A stretch of 59,487 bases of DNA from Sulfuricaulis sp. (GTDB taxonomy: Bacteria > Pseudomonadota > Gammaproteobacteria > Acidiferrobacterales > Sulfurifustaceae), in NCBI GenBank assembly GCA_024654125.1, contig JANLIC010000074.1:1-59487 (forward strand). The letters are read 5' to 3'. The notes beneath the pieces are model-generated. The model did no database searches, was not told where the DNA came from, and saw nothing but the letters and a program-made list of their open reading frames with translations. Numbering within the stretch: position 1 is the first letter of the stretch; the number at the start of each line of letters is the position of its first letter. Position numbers and translations under genes: made by a program. This document shows positions 29,356-38,003 of the stretch, one piece after another.

Positions 29356-30058
29356 CTATCGCGGACTGAATATTCCGTTCGTCTCGTTCGGCGCCGTTAC
29401 GTCCGACGACCTGTTTTGCGACAACGAGCAGGTCATCTTTGATTTCTACGAAAAGAACGGGGACCGCTACCGCCGCGCCCTGGACATCGGGGCGAACATC
29501 GGTGTGCATTCAATACTGATGGCGCGGCAGGGATGGGACGTGCAGGCGTTCGAACCAGATCAGCAGCACGCCAGCGCTTTCTTATGGCAGCACAGATTAC
29601 GGAACGACATTCCGCTCGGGTACTTTCCAAAACTTAAAACAGCCGCAGTATCCGATCATATCGGCAAAGAAACTTTCGTCCGCGTCAAAGGCAACACCAC
29701 GAGCTCCCACCTTAAAGGCGACAAGCGACCCTACGGAGAGCTGGAAGAGTTTGAGGTCGAAACAGTGGACTGCCGGCCCCTATTCGACTGGGCAGACTTC
29801 GCAAAAATCGACTGCGAAGGCCACGAAGCGCGCATCCTGCTAACAGTCACTCCGGCACAAGCCGAAAAGGTCGATTTCATGGTGGAGATCGGCAACAAGA
29901 AAAACGCCGAACTGATCTGGCCGCACTTCAAGAAACTTCCGACCCGCCTCTGGTCGCAGAAAAACGACTGGCGCGAGGTCATGAGTTTTGCCGACATGCC
30001 GATTCACCACAGCGAAGGGGCACTTTTCATCGGCAACAACCCACCGTTCCCGGAGTAA
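29348..30058 (+). CDS. FkbM-family methyltransferase
   Basis: 236 residues. Motif I is A-L-D-I-G-A-N-I-G-V-H-S, followed by V-Q-A-F-E-P-D, then F-A-K-I-D-C-E-G-H-E-A, the FkbM signature. Members O-methylate sugars and polyketides. It is the last member of the cassette, overlapping the previous gene by 8 bases. Confidence 0.88.
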   Translation: MINYRGLNIPFVSFGAVTSDDLFCDNEQVIFDFYEKNGDRYRRALDIGANIGVHSILMARQGWDVQAFEPDQQHASAFLWQHRLRNDIPLGYFPKLKTAAVSDHIGKETFVRVKGNTTSSHLKGDKRPYGELEEFEVETVDCRPLFDWADFAKIDCEGHEARILLTVTPAQAEKVDFMVEIGNKKNAELIWPHFKKLPTRLWSQKNDWREVMSFADMPIHHSEGALFIGNNPPFPE

Positions 30059-30062
30059 GACC

Positions 30063-30314
30063 ATGCAAGAAACGCTTATCATCCCCCCGAAACTCTACCC
30101 GCGGCCGTACATCCAGAAGTTTCAGGATCGGCACATCACCTTGGAACAGATCGCCGAGGCACTCAGCCTCTCTGTCCGGATGGTGAGCCACATGAAGAAA
30201 AAGAACCTGGAGCCGCGCTGGTCGATCGCGCTCGCGATCATTGAGTTCGACGCCCTGAACTGCTCGACGGCTACAGCTCAACTGTCTCAGCAGGAAATGT
30301 CTTGCCAACCGTAA
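30063..30314 (+). CDS. Small HTH protein
   Basis: 83 residues, MQETLIIPPKLYPRPY. The segment L-E-Q-I-A-E-A-L-S-L-S-V-R-M-V-S-H-M-K-K-K is HTH-like. Its position before the packaging genes suggests a regulator or a small accessory protein. Confidence 0.6.
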   Translation: MQETLIIPPKLYPRPYIQKFQDRHITLEQIAEALSLSVRMVSHMKKKNLEPRWSIALAIIEFDALNCSTATAQLSQQEMSCQP

Positions 30315-30378
30315 TACTCACTACCTGGAAAACCCTTTCCTTGCATAGCCGTGCGGTGCGTAGCAATCTCGCGCCCAA

Positions 30379-30732
30379 ATGTCACACCCTCTGGAAAACT
30401 GCCTTCTCAGCGTTCAACTCCCCGATGAGTCGCTAGTCTGCATCGTCAAGTTCCGGGAGGATCTGGTTCCGGGCCTCCAGATTCCGCAGCAACCCTCCGC
30501 GCATTTCCAAGTTACCGTTCGCAAGGACAACTGCTCGCCCAGCGGGCGGTTCATTCGCTTTGGCTTTCTGCCGAGCGGTGCGCGGGCCAAGGGTGACGAA
30601 ATCACCGGCTGGATGGTGCGCGAATACCTACTGGTCTGCGAAGTCCTTGGCGCTCTCCAGGAGGACGGTGTAACCGTGGTGCCCGCGAGCCTGGAGAGCG
30701 ACAGTGCCCTCCGTCTCCAAGCGTCAGGCTGA
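30379..30732 (+). CDS. Hypothetical protein upstream of terminase
   Basis: 117 residues, beta-rich: L-P-D-E-S-L-V-C-I-V-K-F-R-E-D, then F-Q-V-T-V-R-K-D and F-I-R-F-G-F. No family recognised. Preceded by a 64-base gap without clear signals and overlapping the next gene. Confidence 0.55.
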   Translation: MSHPLENCLLSVQLPDESLVCIVKFREDLVPGLQIPQQPSAHFQVTVRKDNCSPSGRFIRFGFLPSGARAKGDEITGWMVREYLLVCEVLGALQEDGVTVVPASLESDSALRLQASG

Positions 30733-30874
30733 TTTCATGCGCGCCGTCGCCCATTCGGCGGCATTTTCCTCAAAGGTCGGCGTTCCGCAATCCGTAGGAC
30801 GCGAATTCGCGAGCGCAGATGCCAGAAAGCTGCACGTCAAGAAAATCGCTGCTGCGCTGAAAGGACGACGCTGA
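30704..30874 (+). CDS. Small conserved phage protein
   Basis: 56 residues from a GTG at 30704: V-P-S-V-S-K-R-Q-A-D-F-M-R-A-V-A-H-S and K-V-G-V-P-Q-S-V-G-R-E-F. This 'VSKxQxxFMxAVAH...KVGVPQSVGxEF' pattern is common in phages near structural or packaging genes. It overlaps the previous gene by 29 bases in another frame. Function unknown. Confidence 0.65.
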   Translation: MPSVSKRQADFMRAVAHSAAFSSKVGVPQSVGREFASADARKLHVKKIAAALKGRR

Positions 30875-31353
30875 TGCCCGGGCAGCCCATGACCCGCCGG
30901 TCGCGCTTTATTCTCGAAGAGTTAGGCGCAACGCCTGAATGGTGGGAGATCGCGCTTGATCGGATCGCCTCCGGAGATTCGCCCAAGGACATCGCCGATG
31001 AATATTGCATCGTCTTCGGTGCGTTCATGCGCTGGATTTCAGGCGATGAGGAGCGCAGCAAGGGCTATGCAGAGGCCCTGCGGATCGCCGCAGAAGGCCG
31101 CGCCCATGAGTGCATTCCGATTGCCGATAACGAAGCAGAAACCGCGGACACGCAGCGCGACAAGCTGCGCATCGACACGCGGCTACGGCTTGCAAGCAAG
31201 TGGGACAGGGGAAGGTACGGAGAAAAAGAAGCCGCGAACGGTGGTACGCCGCTACGCGATGCAAAGATTGAAATTGTTTTTGTAAGCGCCAACAGAGAAC
31301 CGCAGCAACTAGAGCATGTGGTCGGGTCTGGGAAGGCAGAGGATGCAAGCTGA
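30874..31353 (+). CDS. terS: Terminase small subunit
   Basis: 159 residues. I-L-E-E-L-G-A-T-P-E-W-W-E plus an HTH-like segment (S-P-K-D-I-A-D-E-Y-C-I-V) at the N-terminus, and a central D-K-L-R-I-D-T-R-L-R-L-A-S-K-W-D. The order next to TerL and the R-x-x-I-D-T-R-L-x-L-A-x-K-W pattern fit the phage TerS type that recognises the packaging site. Confidence 0.8.
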   Translation: MPGQPMTRRSRFILEELGATPEWWEIALDRIASGDSPKDIADEYCIVFGAFMRWISGDEERSKGYAEALRIAAEGRAHECIPIADNEAETADTQRDKLRIDTRLRLASKWDRGRYGEKEAANGGTPLRDAKIEIVFVSANREPQQLEHVVGSGKAEDAS

Positions 31354-32755
31354 ATTCCCAGAACCTCTACGGATTCTTTTTCAACCAGCGCGCTACAAGG
31401 TGCTGTATGGCGGGCGTGGTGGTGCGAAGTCGTGGGGTGTTGCAAGGGCGCTTCTCATTGATGGTGTGCAACGACCTATCCGTGTGTTGTGTGCCCGCGA
31501 ATTTCAAAACTCCATACGAGATAGCGTGCTCAAACTGCTAGCCGATCAAATCGAGGCCCTTGGACTGCAGGGGCATTATGAAGTACAGGCGCAGGCTATC
31601 AAGGGCGCCAACGGATCAGAGTTTGCCTTTGAGGGGCTGAGGCAAAACGTAGGTCGAATCCGATCCTATGAAGGCGTTGACCGCGTTTGGGTTGAGGAGG
31701 CGCAAAGTGTCACGAAGGCGTCGTGGAATGTTCTGATCCCCACCATCCGCAAGGACGATTCCGAAATCTGGATGACGTTAAACCCAGAGTTCGAAGATGA
31801 CGAAACGTATTCGCGTTTCATCCAACATCCGCCATCAAACGCCTTGGTGCGCGAGGTCAACTGGCGGGATAACCCGTGGTTCCCGAAGGTTCTGGAGGAA
31901 GAGCGCCAGGACTTGATCAAACGCGATCCTGATTCGTATGACCATGTGTGGGAAGGCAAATGCCGCCAATGGCTTGAGGGCGCAATTTACGCGAAGGAAC
32001 TGCGCAAGGCGTATGACGAAAAACGCATCACCGAAGTCGAGTACGACGACGAGGCCAGTGTGTTTACGGCGTGGGACTTGGGGCGCACGGACGATACGGC
32101 CATTTGGTGGTTCCAGGTGGTGCATGGCGAAATTCACGTCCTCGAATGTTACGCATCAAGCGGAGGCTCGCTGTCTGAGTATGCCGAGCAAATCCTTGGG
32201 CGCAAGGTCCAGATTGACCTGATCGATGACGACGTTGTGGCCACGCTAGGCCCATGGAAGGAAGAGTTGGCGCATCGACGGTTTTATCGTTACGCAACGC
32301 ATTGGCTGCCGCATGACGCAAGGGCGAAAACGCTTGCGGCCAAGGGCAAATCAATCATTCAGCAGTTGTCTGCGGCGCTGCCCCTCAAGTCTCTCGCAAT
32401 TGTCCCGGACATCGGGTTGGAGAACGGCATTCAAGCATCCCGCATGATGTTCCATCGCGTGTGGCTGGATAAGGATAAGTGCGAGGACGGCCTGAAAGCG
32501 CTGCGGCGTTATCAGCGCGTACTGCAGCCTGATCAGAGGTCGTTGCAACAATCCCCAAAACACGACTGGACGAGCCACTACGCGGATGCGTGGCGCATGT
32601 TGGCGGTTGCATGGCGTAAGCGCATCAGTTCGGAAGACGCCAAGACTGACGAGGACAAACGCAAAGAAAGGTTTTCTGCCGGGGCCACAGCAATGACGAT
32701 GGACGACTGGTGGGCGGCGCGAGAGGAAGCAATGGCTATGGAAAGGAGAATCTAA
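31343..32755 (+). CDS. terL: Terminase large subunit
   Basis: 470 residues. ATPase Walker A at Y-G-G-R-G-G-A-K-S-W (about residue 22), Walker B at D-R-V-W-V-E-E-A (about 110) and a T-L-N-P coupling segment. The nuclease half carries A-W-D-L-G-R-T-D-D (first Asp), L-I-D-D-D and later D-W-T-S-H-Y-A-D-A. Resembles the PBSX-type terminase. Packages DNA into the prohead through the portal. It overlaps TerS by 11 bases. Confidence 0.93.
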   Translation: MQAEFPEPLRILFQPARYKVLYGGRGGAKSWGVARALLIDGVQRPIRVLCAREFQNSIRDSVLKLLADQIEALGLQGHYEVQAQAIKGANGSEFAFEGLRQNVGRIRSYEGVDRVWVEEAQSVTKASWNVLIPTIRKDDSEIWMTLNPEFEDDETYSRFIQHPPSNALVREVNWRDNPWFPKVLEEERQDLIKRDPDSYDHVWEGKCRQWLEGAIYAKELRKAYDEKRITEVEYDDEASVFTAWDLGRTDDTAIWWFQVVHGEIHVLECYASSGGSLSEYAEQILGRKVQIDLIDDDVVATLGPWKEELAHRRFYRYATHWLPHDARAKTLAAKGKSIIQQLSAALPLKSLAIVPDIGLENGIQASRMMFHRVWLDKDKCEDGLKALRRYQRVLQPDQRSLQQSPKHDWTSHYADAWRMLAVAWRKRISSEDAKTDEDKRKERFSAGATAMTMDDWWAAREEAMAMERRI

Positions 32756-32756
32756 G

Positions 32757-33053
32757 GTGACCATTTCAGCAAATATTCCGCAGTTGCGCGATGGGGGCGG
32801 CATTGATCTGGCTTTTGACTCGTCAGCCTCTACGGCCTCTGCAACGCTCCCGACAGGCACGACGTTCGCGAGGTTGCTCGCCACCACGGACTGCTATATC
32901 GAAGTGGGCGGCGGCACTGCGGCTGCGGCTGGCACGGGTGCCTACCTCGCGGCGTTTCGACCGGAATTCTTCGCGGTAGAGGCGGGTACCACAGTGCGTG
33001 CCCGCGCAGTCTCCGGCAGCGGGCTTCTCAATATCAAGCCGTGTGCGGGGTGA
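32757..33053 (+). CDS. Small beta-rich virion-associated protein A
   Basis: 98 residues, GTG start. Contains Y-I-E-V-G-G-G-T-A and F-F-A-V-E-A-G-T-T-V-R. It shares a loose plan with the next protein (small all-beta, ending I-K-P). Both lie between TerL and portal in similar phages, where they remain hypothetical. Confidence 0.6.
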   Translation: MTISANIPQLRDGGGIDLAFDSSASTASATLPTGTTFARLLATTDCYIEVGGGTAAAAGTGAYLAAFRPEFFAVEAGTTVRARAVSGSGLLNIKPCAG

Positions 33054-33057
33054 TGCC

Positions 33058-33351
33058 ATGACCACCAGATACAAAGAAGCCATCCAACTTGCTGCTGCCG
33101 GTGGGCTCAAGGTCACCATCGGCGTGACCGCAAGCTCCTCGGCGGTTCTGCCTGGGTTCACCCGTGCAGTGCTGTTATGGGCCACCTCAAACTGCTGGGT
33201 TGAATTCATGCCGACCACGGCTTCTAGTGGCTCAGGTATGTACCTTTCCGCTTCTCAGTACGCGACGCTTGTCGCTAGCGCGAGCCAGCAAATTTCAGTG
33301 ATACAAGATGCCACCGCAGGCACGCTCTACATCAAGCCGCTGATCGGTTGA
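33058..33351 (+). CDS. Small beta-rich virion-associated protein B
   Basis: 97 residues. L-K-V-T-I-G-V-T-A-S, C-W-V-E-F-M-P-T-T-A, and a C-terminal L-Y-I-K-P-L. Similar in plan to the preceding protein and possibly an old duplication. Confidence 0.6.
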   Translation: MTTRYKEAIQLAAAGGLKVTIGVTASSSAVLPGFTRAVLLWATSNCWVEFMPTTASSGSGMYLSASQYATLVASASQQISVIQDATAGTLYIKPLIG

Positions 33352-33356
33352 CGTGG

Positions 33357-35639
33357 ATGGCCCGTAAAGAAAAATCGAGAGAACCCGAAATCTCACTGGG
33401 CCAGCAATGGCTCGGAGAGATTGAGTCTGCTGGCAAGGACTTCGAGCGCTGGGAGGAAACCAGCCAGCGGATCGTGCGCCGCTACAGGGATGACCGGGAT
33501 GCGGTAAATAGCCGGGTACGGCGCTTCAACATCCTGTGGTCGAACGTACAGGTGATGAAGCCTGCGCTCTACGGGCGCATGCCGAAGCCTTCGGTCACGC
33601 GGCGCTTCCTCGATTCAGACCCGGTGGGACGTACAGCGTCAATGATGCTGGAGCGCTCTCTGGAGTTCGAGTCCGAGCAATACCCGGACTTCAACCGCAC
33701 CATGAAAGGCGTGGTGGAGGACAGGCTGCTTCCTGGGCGTGGCGTCGCGTGGGTTCGCTACGAGCCGCACATTACGGGCGAAGCGACCACAAAAACAGCA
33801 GACACGGTCACGGAGGACGCGCGGGAAGCGCTTGAATACGAGTGCGCCCCCACGGATTACGTGTACTGGAAAGATTTCCGGCACGAACCAGCGCGCACCT
33901 GGGAAGAGGTCAACTGGGTCGCGCGTCGCGTCTACATGGATCACGACGAGGGCACCAAGCGCTTTGGTGGCATCTTCACGCTAGCCCCGCTGCAGACCGA
34001 GGACAAGGACAAAACCGAGTACAAGACCCGCGGCGACAAGAAGAAAAAGGCCGAGGTATGGGAGATATGGGACAAAACCAAAAAACAAGTCGTCTGGATA
34101 GCGAAGGGCTTGGACCGTGAGCTTGATGTAAAGCCCGACCCACTGGAACTGGAGGGCTTTTTCCCGTGCCCGATGCCGCTGTACTCGACCGTCACAACGG
34201 GTTCGCTCGTGCCGGTGCCCGATTACTGCGAGTACCAGGATCAGGCCGAGGAACTCGATAGCATCACCAATCGCATCTCGAAACTGACGCGCGCCTGCAA
34301 GGTGGTGGGCGTGTACGACGCGAGCGTGCCGGCCCTCAAGAGGATGCTGGAGGAGGGCGTCGATAACACGATGGTTCCGGTGACCGAGTGGGAGTCGTTC
34401 TCGGAAAAGAACGGCCTCAAGGGTTCGGTCCAGTTCCTGCCGCTGAAAGAGGTTATCGAAGCGCTCGTGCAGCTCTACAACGCGCGCGAGTCTGCCAAGC
34501 AGGTCATCTACGAAACCATGGGCATTTCCGACATCCTGCGGGGCGCCACGCAAGCCTCTGAGACGCTAGGCGCGCAAAAGCTCAAGGCAGAATTCGGTTC
34601 CATGCGTATGAGGCAGTCGCAAGAGGACGTGGCGCGGTTCGCGACCGATCTACTGCGCATGAAAGCACACATCATCTGCACGTTCTTCTCCGATGACACG
34701 ATTCTGAAGATGAGCGGGGTGGATCTCACGCAGGATGCAGAACTTGCGCAACAGGCTATCGCGCTACTGCGCCGGGGGCCGCTCAAGGATTTCCGCATCG
34801 AAGTGAACGCCGACACGCTGGCGCAACTGGACGAGTCGAAGGAACGCGAGGAACGGGTCGAGTTTCTGAAGGCGACTGGCTCATTCCTCGAAAAAGCACT
34901 CCCCGTCATCCAGGCGCAACCGGAAGCCGGGCCGCTGCTGGGCGAAATGCTCATGTTCGGCATCCGGGGGTATCACGTCGGGCGCTCCATAGAGGCGACC
35001 TTCGAGCGCGCTATGTCGCAGATGGGGCAGGCACTGCAGCAGCCCAAGGGACCGCCCCCGGAAGTGCAGGCAGAGCAGGTCCGTGTCGAAGCACAGGCAC
35101 AGTCCGAGCAGACCCGCCAGCAGTTCGAAATGCAAAAGTTTGCGCAGGAACAAACCATGGAGCGCGAACGCATGCATGGCGACTGGGCACTGGAGCGCGA
35201 AAAGGACGAACGCAACATCATGGCCGAGCGCGACAAGCACGCCATGCAGCTTCAGCACGACCGGGACACGATGGGCATGCAGATGCAGAACCAGTCACAG
35301 ATGGAAACTACAAAGACCGAGGCGAACAAGGAAATCGAGGGCAAGCGCATCGAAGCGTCCGCCAAGCCCGCCGTGAGCATCGACGGCAAGGACGCGATCG
35401 ACAACGTAGCGAACGAACTGCGCGGCATGGCGCAGATGCAGGGCGCGGGAATGATGCAGATGATGCAGGCCCAGGGCGAGCAGATGGAAAAAGTGATGGG
35501 CGCCATTGCTGATGGACTGGGAGCAATGGCGCAGGCGATGGAGAAGTTCAACGCCACCGCGCAGTTAATGACGGCGCCGCGGGAAATCGTGGTCGATCCC
35601 AGAACGGGACGTAAGCGCGTCCAGACGGTGATGCAGTAA
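33357..35639 (+). CDS. Portal protein
   Basis: 760 residues. The N-terminal 450 match P22-type portals: R-R-Y-R-D-D-R-D, F-N-I-L-W-S-N-V-Q-V-M-K-P-A-L-Y, and L-P-G-R-G-V-A-W-V-R-Y. The central region has D-S-I-T-N-R-I-S-K-L. The C-terminal 250 are Gln/Met/Glu-rich and helical (alpha-helical barrel or coiled coil). A TTG at 33348 would add three residues and overlap the previous stop. Confidence 0.85.
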   Translation: MARKEKSREPEISLGQQWLGEIESAGKDFERWEETSQRIVRRYRDDRDAVNSRVRRFNILWSNVQVMKPALYGRMPKPSVTRRFLDSDPVGRTASMMLERSLEFESEQYPDFNRTMKGVVEDRLLPGRGVAWVRYEPHITGEATTKTADTVTEDAREALEYECAPTDYVYWKDFRHEPARTWEEVNWVARRVYMDHDEGTKRFGGIFTLAPLQTEDKDKTEYKTRGDKKKKAEVWEIWDKTKKQVVWIAKGLDRELDVKPDPLELEGFFPCPMPLYSTVTTGSLVPVPDYCEYQDQAEELDSITNRISKLTRACKVVGVYDASVPALKRMLEEGVDNTMVPVTEWESFSEKNGLKGSVQFLPLKEVIEALVQLYNARESAKQVIYETMGISDILRGATQASETLGAQKLKAEFGSMRMRQSQEDVARFATDLLRMKAHIICTFFSDDTILKMSGVDLTQDAELAQQAIALLRRGPLKDFRIEVNADTLAQLDESKEREERVEFLKATGSFLEKALPVIQAQPEAGPLLGEMLMFGIRGYHVGRSIEATFERAMSQMGQALQQPKGPPPEVQAEQVRVEAQAQSEQTRQQFEMQKFAQEQTMERERMHGDWALEREKDERNIMAERDKHAMQLQHDRDTMGMQMQNQSQMETTKTEANKEIEGKRIEASAKPAVSIDGKDAIDNVANELRGMAQMQGAGMMQMMQAQGEQMEKVMGAIADGLGAMAQAMEKFNATAQLMTAPREIVVDPRTGRKRVQTVMQ

Positions 35640-35682
35640 TGGTCGATAACGTACAGCTCAACGCAGGCGCTGGCGGCCAACC

Positions 35683-35829
35683 ATGATCATCTCTAGCACC
35701 TACACAATCGGCCACCCGCAGATTGACGGCCGCGTCTACGTGGACGAAACGCACGTTACGGACGAAGGCGAGCGAGTGACGTTATGCACTACCAGCGGCA
35801 TTCGTGAAGTGAAGGTGGTGCCACAATGA
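35683..35829 (+). CDS. 48-residue hypothetical protein
   Basis: M-I-I-S-S-T-Y-T-I-G-H-P-Q-I-D-G-R-V-Y-V, then V-K-V-V-P-Q. A short beta-strand protein. The preceding 15-codon ORF (35639-35686, M-V-D-N-V-Q-L-N-A-G-A-G-G) resembles the N-terminus of common phage proteins and may be a remnant. Confidence 0.5.
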   Translation: MIISSTYTIGHPQIDGRVYVDETHVTDEGERVTLCTTSGIREVKVVPQ

Positions 35830-35879
35830 GAATTGCCGGCCACGAGGTCCTGCACTGCTTCGGGGTAGAGCACTCATGA
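35826..35879 (+). CDS. 17-residue HExxHxxGxxH mini-ORF
   Basis: M-R-I-A-G-H-E-V-L-H-C-F-G-V-E-H-S. It contains a complete zinc-metallopeptidase motif and nothing else, with ATGA overlaps on both sides. The same arrangement ends the lipoprotein at 55486-55752. May be a fragment of a once longer protein. Confidence 0.35.
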   Translation: MRIAGHEVLHCFGVEHS

Positions 35880-36595
35880 GAATCGCTGGCGGCATTCAAC
35901 TCAGCCCGACGCAGAACCTGATTGCGAACGGGATGCAGGCGAGCGCCAGGAATGCTGCGGCTTCTTCGTATTTGCCCTCAGACAATCCGGCTTCGCTCGT
36001 TGCGTGGTTTCGTATGGGCGTAGGGGTCACCGTCACTGGTGCAGGTGTTTCTACATGGGCAGATCAATCGGGCAACGGAAACGATCTGTTGCAGGCCACT
36101 GATACAAACCGTCCAGCCTACGACGGTTCGGCAATCATTACATTCGATGGCGCTGACAATTTTATGAGATGTGTTGCGTTCACGCTGAATCAGCCGACTC
36201 AAGTTTCGATGTTGATGAAGGAAATTACCGGCGGGAATACAAAACTTTTTTGTGACGGGAACATCGCAGACACGCTAGACATTTTCCAAGTCAGCGTCGC
36301 CAGTAGCGCGATTCGGCTTTATGCCGGAGCTTTAGGCCCTACAAACTCAGTGGGGCATGTAGGTAGTTTCATGGTACTCACAGCTCTTTTTAGTGGCGCA
36401 GCGTCGTCACTATTGATTAATGCGGACACGCTTGCAACAGGCAATGCGGGAGCTAATAACGCAGGAGGTTTCACCCTTGGTTCCGCCGCTGGCGGGGGGG
36501 ACTTATCTAACATCGCCGTTAAGGAAATCATTCTTCGTGACGTGGATGACGCGGCGATCCGCGCTGACGACCACGCTTACCTGCAGACGCTATGA
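35876..36595 (+). CDS. LamG-like virion protein
   Basis: 239 residues. S-L-V-A-W-F-R-M-G-V-G-V-T-V-T, then W-A-D-Q-S-G-N-G-N-D-L and a beta-jelly-roll pattern match phage proteins with a concanavalin/LamG-like fold. Likely on the head or tail surface, perhaps a decoration or receptor-binding protein. Confidence 0.7.
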   Translation: MRIAGGIQLSPTQNLIANGMQASARNAAASSYLPSDNPASLVAWFRMGVGVTVTGAGVSTWADQSGNGNDLLQATDTNRPAYDGSAIITFDGADNFMRCVAFTLNQPTQVSMLMKEITGGNTKLFCDGNIADTLDIFQVSVASSAIRLYAGALGPTNSVGHVGSFMVLTALFSGAASSLLINADTLATGNAGANNAGGFTLGSAAGGGDLSNIAVKEIILRDVDDAAIRADDHAYLQTL

Positions 36596-36612
36596 GCCTA
36601 TCGGACTAAGCC

Positions 36613-37266
36613 ATGCACCAATACGCAACCCTCGAGGACACTTTGTACTTCGGTTTCGCCGCGAATCTGACGAGCGGCGCGGCGGGAGATGGCGCAACGC
36701 CCCTCTTCGATGTGCGCCTATGTGGGGCGGCAGCGGACGCCGCTCCAGTCTTGAGTGGCACGCCTACGCTACTCACGCACGCGAACTACTCCGACGGCCT
36801 GCATGAGGTAGCGATTGCGGCGACTGCGGCAAATGGTTTTGCTGCCGGGAACACCTATCTCGTGTTCGTCACGCTGACGATTGATTCGGTGACGCCGGCC
36901 GCGATGATTGGGAGTTTTCGGCTTGCGCCCGTGCCGGCGAATGCAACGCAACTTTCGGGGGACTCTACCGCGGCAGACAACGCCGAGGCGTTCTTCGACG
37001 GGACCGGGTATGCGGGGACGAATAACGTCATCCCGACAGTAACGACCCTCACTGGGCACACCGCACAGACGGGTGATTCTTATGCCCTTGCCAACGGCGC
37101 AAATGGCTTCGTTGCAATCAAAGGGGACACAGCAGCCGTCAAAACTAAGGCCGATAGCCTTACCTTCACGGTGGCAGGCCAAGTAGACGCCAATATTCAG
37201 TATATCAACGACGTGCAGATTCAAGGCGCTGGCGTTGAAAACGCCGACGAATGGAGGCCCGTATGA
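36613..37266 (+). CDS. Hypothetical virion/fibre protein
   Basis: 217 residues. The first 110 form a beta-sandwich-like domain (L-Y-F-G-F-A-A-N-L-T-S-G, then V-F-V-T-L-T-I), a pattern found in phage fibre and baseplate-like upper domains. The rest is low complexity Thr/Ala with a last helix. Confidence 0.55.
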   Translation: MHQYATLEDTLYFGFAANLTSGAAGDGATPLFDVRLCGAAADAAPVLSGTPTLLTHANYSDGLHEVAIAATAANGFAAGNTYLVFVTLTIDSVTPAAMIGSFRLAPVPANATQLSGDSTAADNAEAFFDGTGYAGTNNVIPTVTTLTGHTAQTGDSYALANGANGFVAIKGDTAAVKTKADSLTFTVAGQVDANIQYINDVQIQGAGVENADEWRPV

Positions 37267-37658
37267 GTGCCTGGGGAGAGCGTTGGGGAGAACGTTGGGG
37301 GGGCCGATGGGGCGCAGTCGGTGCTGTTGCGCGTGGTGGCGGTTGGGCATGGCCCGCCAAGCGCGAGAAGCGGCGCAAGCGGGAACGCGAAGATGCCGAG
37401 GAACGCAGAAAACTCATTGAAGCCATCGTCGCAATGGCGATGGGGCTGGATCCTGAGCCTCTGCCCATCACGGCGAAAACAGAAGTTCTGCAGGCGATCA
37501 AGCCGTACACCGAGCAGCAGAAACGCTCGGTCAAAAAGGCCCTTGCTCCACTGAAGGTGGATCTTCCGGCCATCCTGCGCGACGACGGTGTGATGGAGCG
37601 GGTGTTGGCGATCTACCGTGATCTGGAAGAAGAGGACGAGTTACTGCTACTGACATGA
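37263..37658 (+). CDS. Protein with W-G repeat and coiled coil
   Basis: 131 residues. Starts with three W-G-x-x units (W-G-E-R-W-G-E-R-W-G-G-R-W-G), then a basic helix and a C-terminal acidic helix. Proteins with the W-G repeat are frequent in phage head regions; their function is unknown. Confidence 0.6.
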   Translation: MSAWGERWGERWGGRWGAVGAVARGGGWAWPAKREKRRKREREDAEERRKLIEAIVAMAMGLDPEPLPITAKTEVLQAIKPYTEQQKRSVKKALAPLKVDLPAILRDDGVMERVLAIYRDLEEEDELLLLT

Positions 37659-37843
37659 ACACGACCGAACTTGAGCAATTGGCTGCCACCGTTGCCGCGC
37701 GCTACGACGCGGAATCGTGCGGACTGAAAATGGAAGATCAGTTCGTGATCTTCACGTTTCACAAGGGGCAGAACACGACAAAAGTGCGTGTTTTCGGAAC
37801 ATCTGATCACATCGAGGAGCAAATCGCATGGACCCTGAAATGA
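37655..37843 (+). CDS. 62-residue hypothetical protein
   Basis: MNTTELEQLAATVAAR followed by F-V-I-F-T-F-H-K-G and V-R-V-F-G-T-S. A short helix followed by a beta-hairpin. Overlaps neighbours on both sides. Confidence 0.6.
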   Translation: MNTTELEQLAATVAARYDAESCGLKMEDQFVIFTFHKGQNTTKVRVFGTSDHIEEQIAWTLK

Positions 37844-37992
37844 AAAAAGGCATGGACAAGGGCAAGAAGCACAAGGCGATGAAGAAGATTGCCGATGCGC
37901 TGATGCGCAAGCCTCCGATGCGCAAGATGCAACCGATGCAGCCCGCCGAAATGATGATGCCCGGCATGATGGGGCGCCCGAAGGGGATGTAG
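37828..37992 (+). CDS. Met- and Lys-rich small protein
   Basis: 54 residues, 14 of them Met. M-D-P-E-M-K-K-G-M-D-K-G, then several P-M-x-K-M or Q-P-M repeats. Found between capsid-related genes. Might bind nucleic acid or metal; nothing shown. Overlaps the previous gene by 16 bases. Confidence 0.55.
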   Translation: MDPEMKKGMDKGKKHKAMKKIADALMRKPPMRKMQPMQPAEMMMPGMMGRPKGM

Positions 37993-38003
37993 GAGACGCC
38001 GCC

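Noticed and set aside
35639-35686. 15-codon ORF after the portal gene
   Set aside because: Too short to call; it resembles the start of a common phage protein, so it is noted with the next gene.
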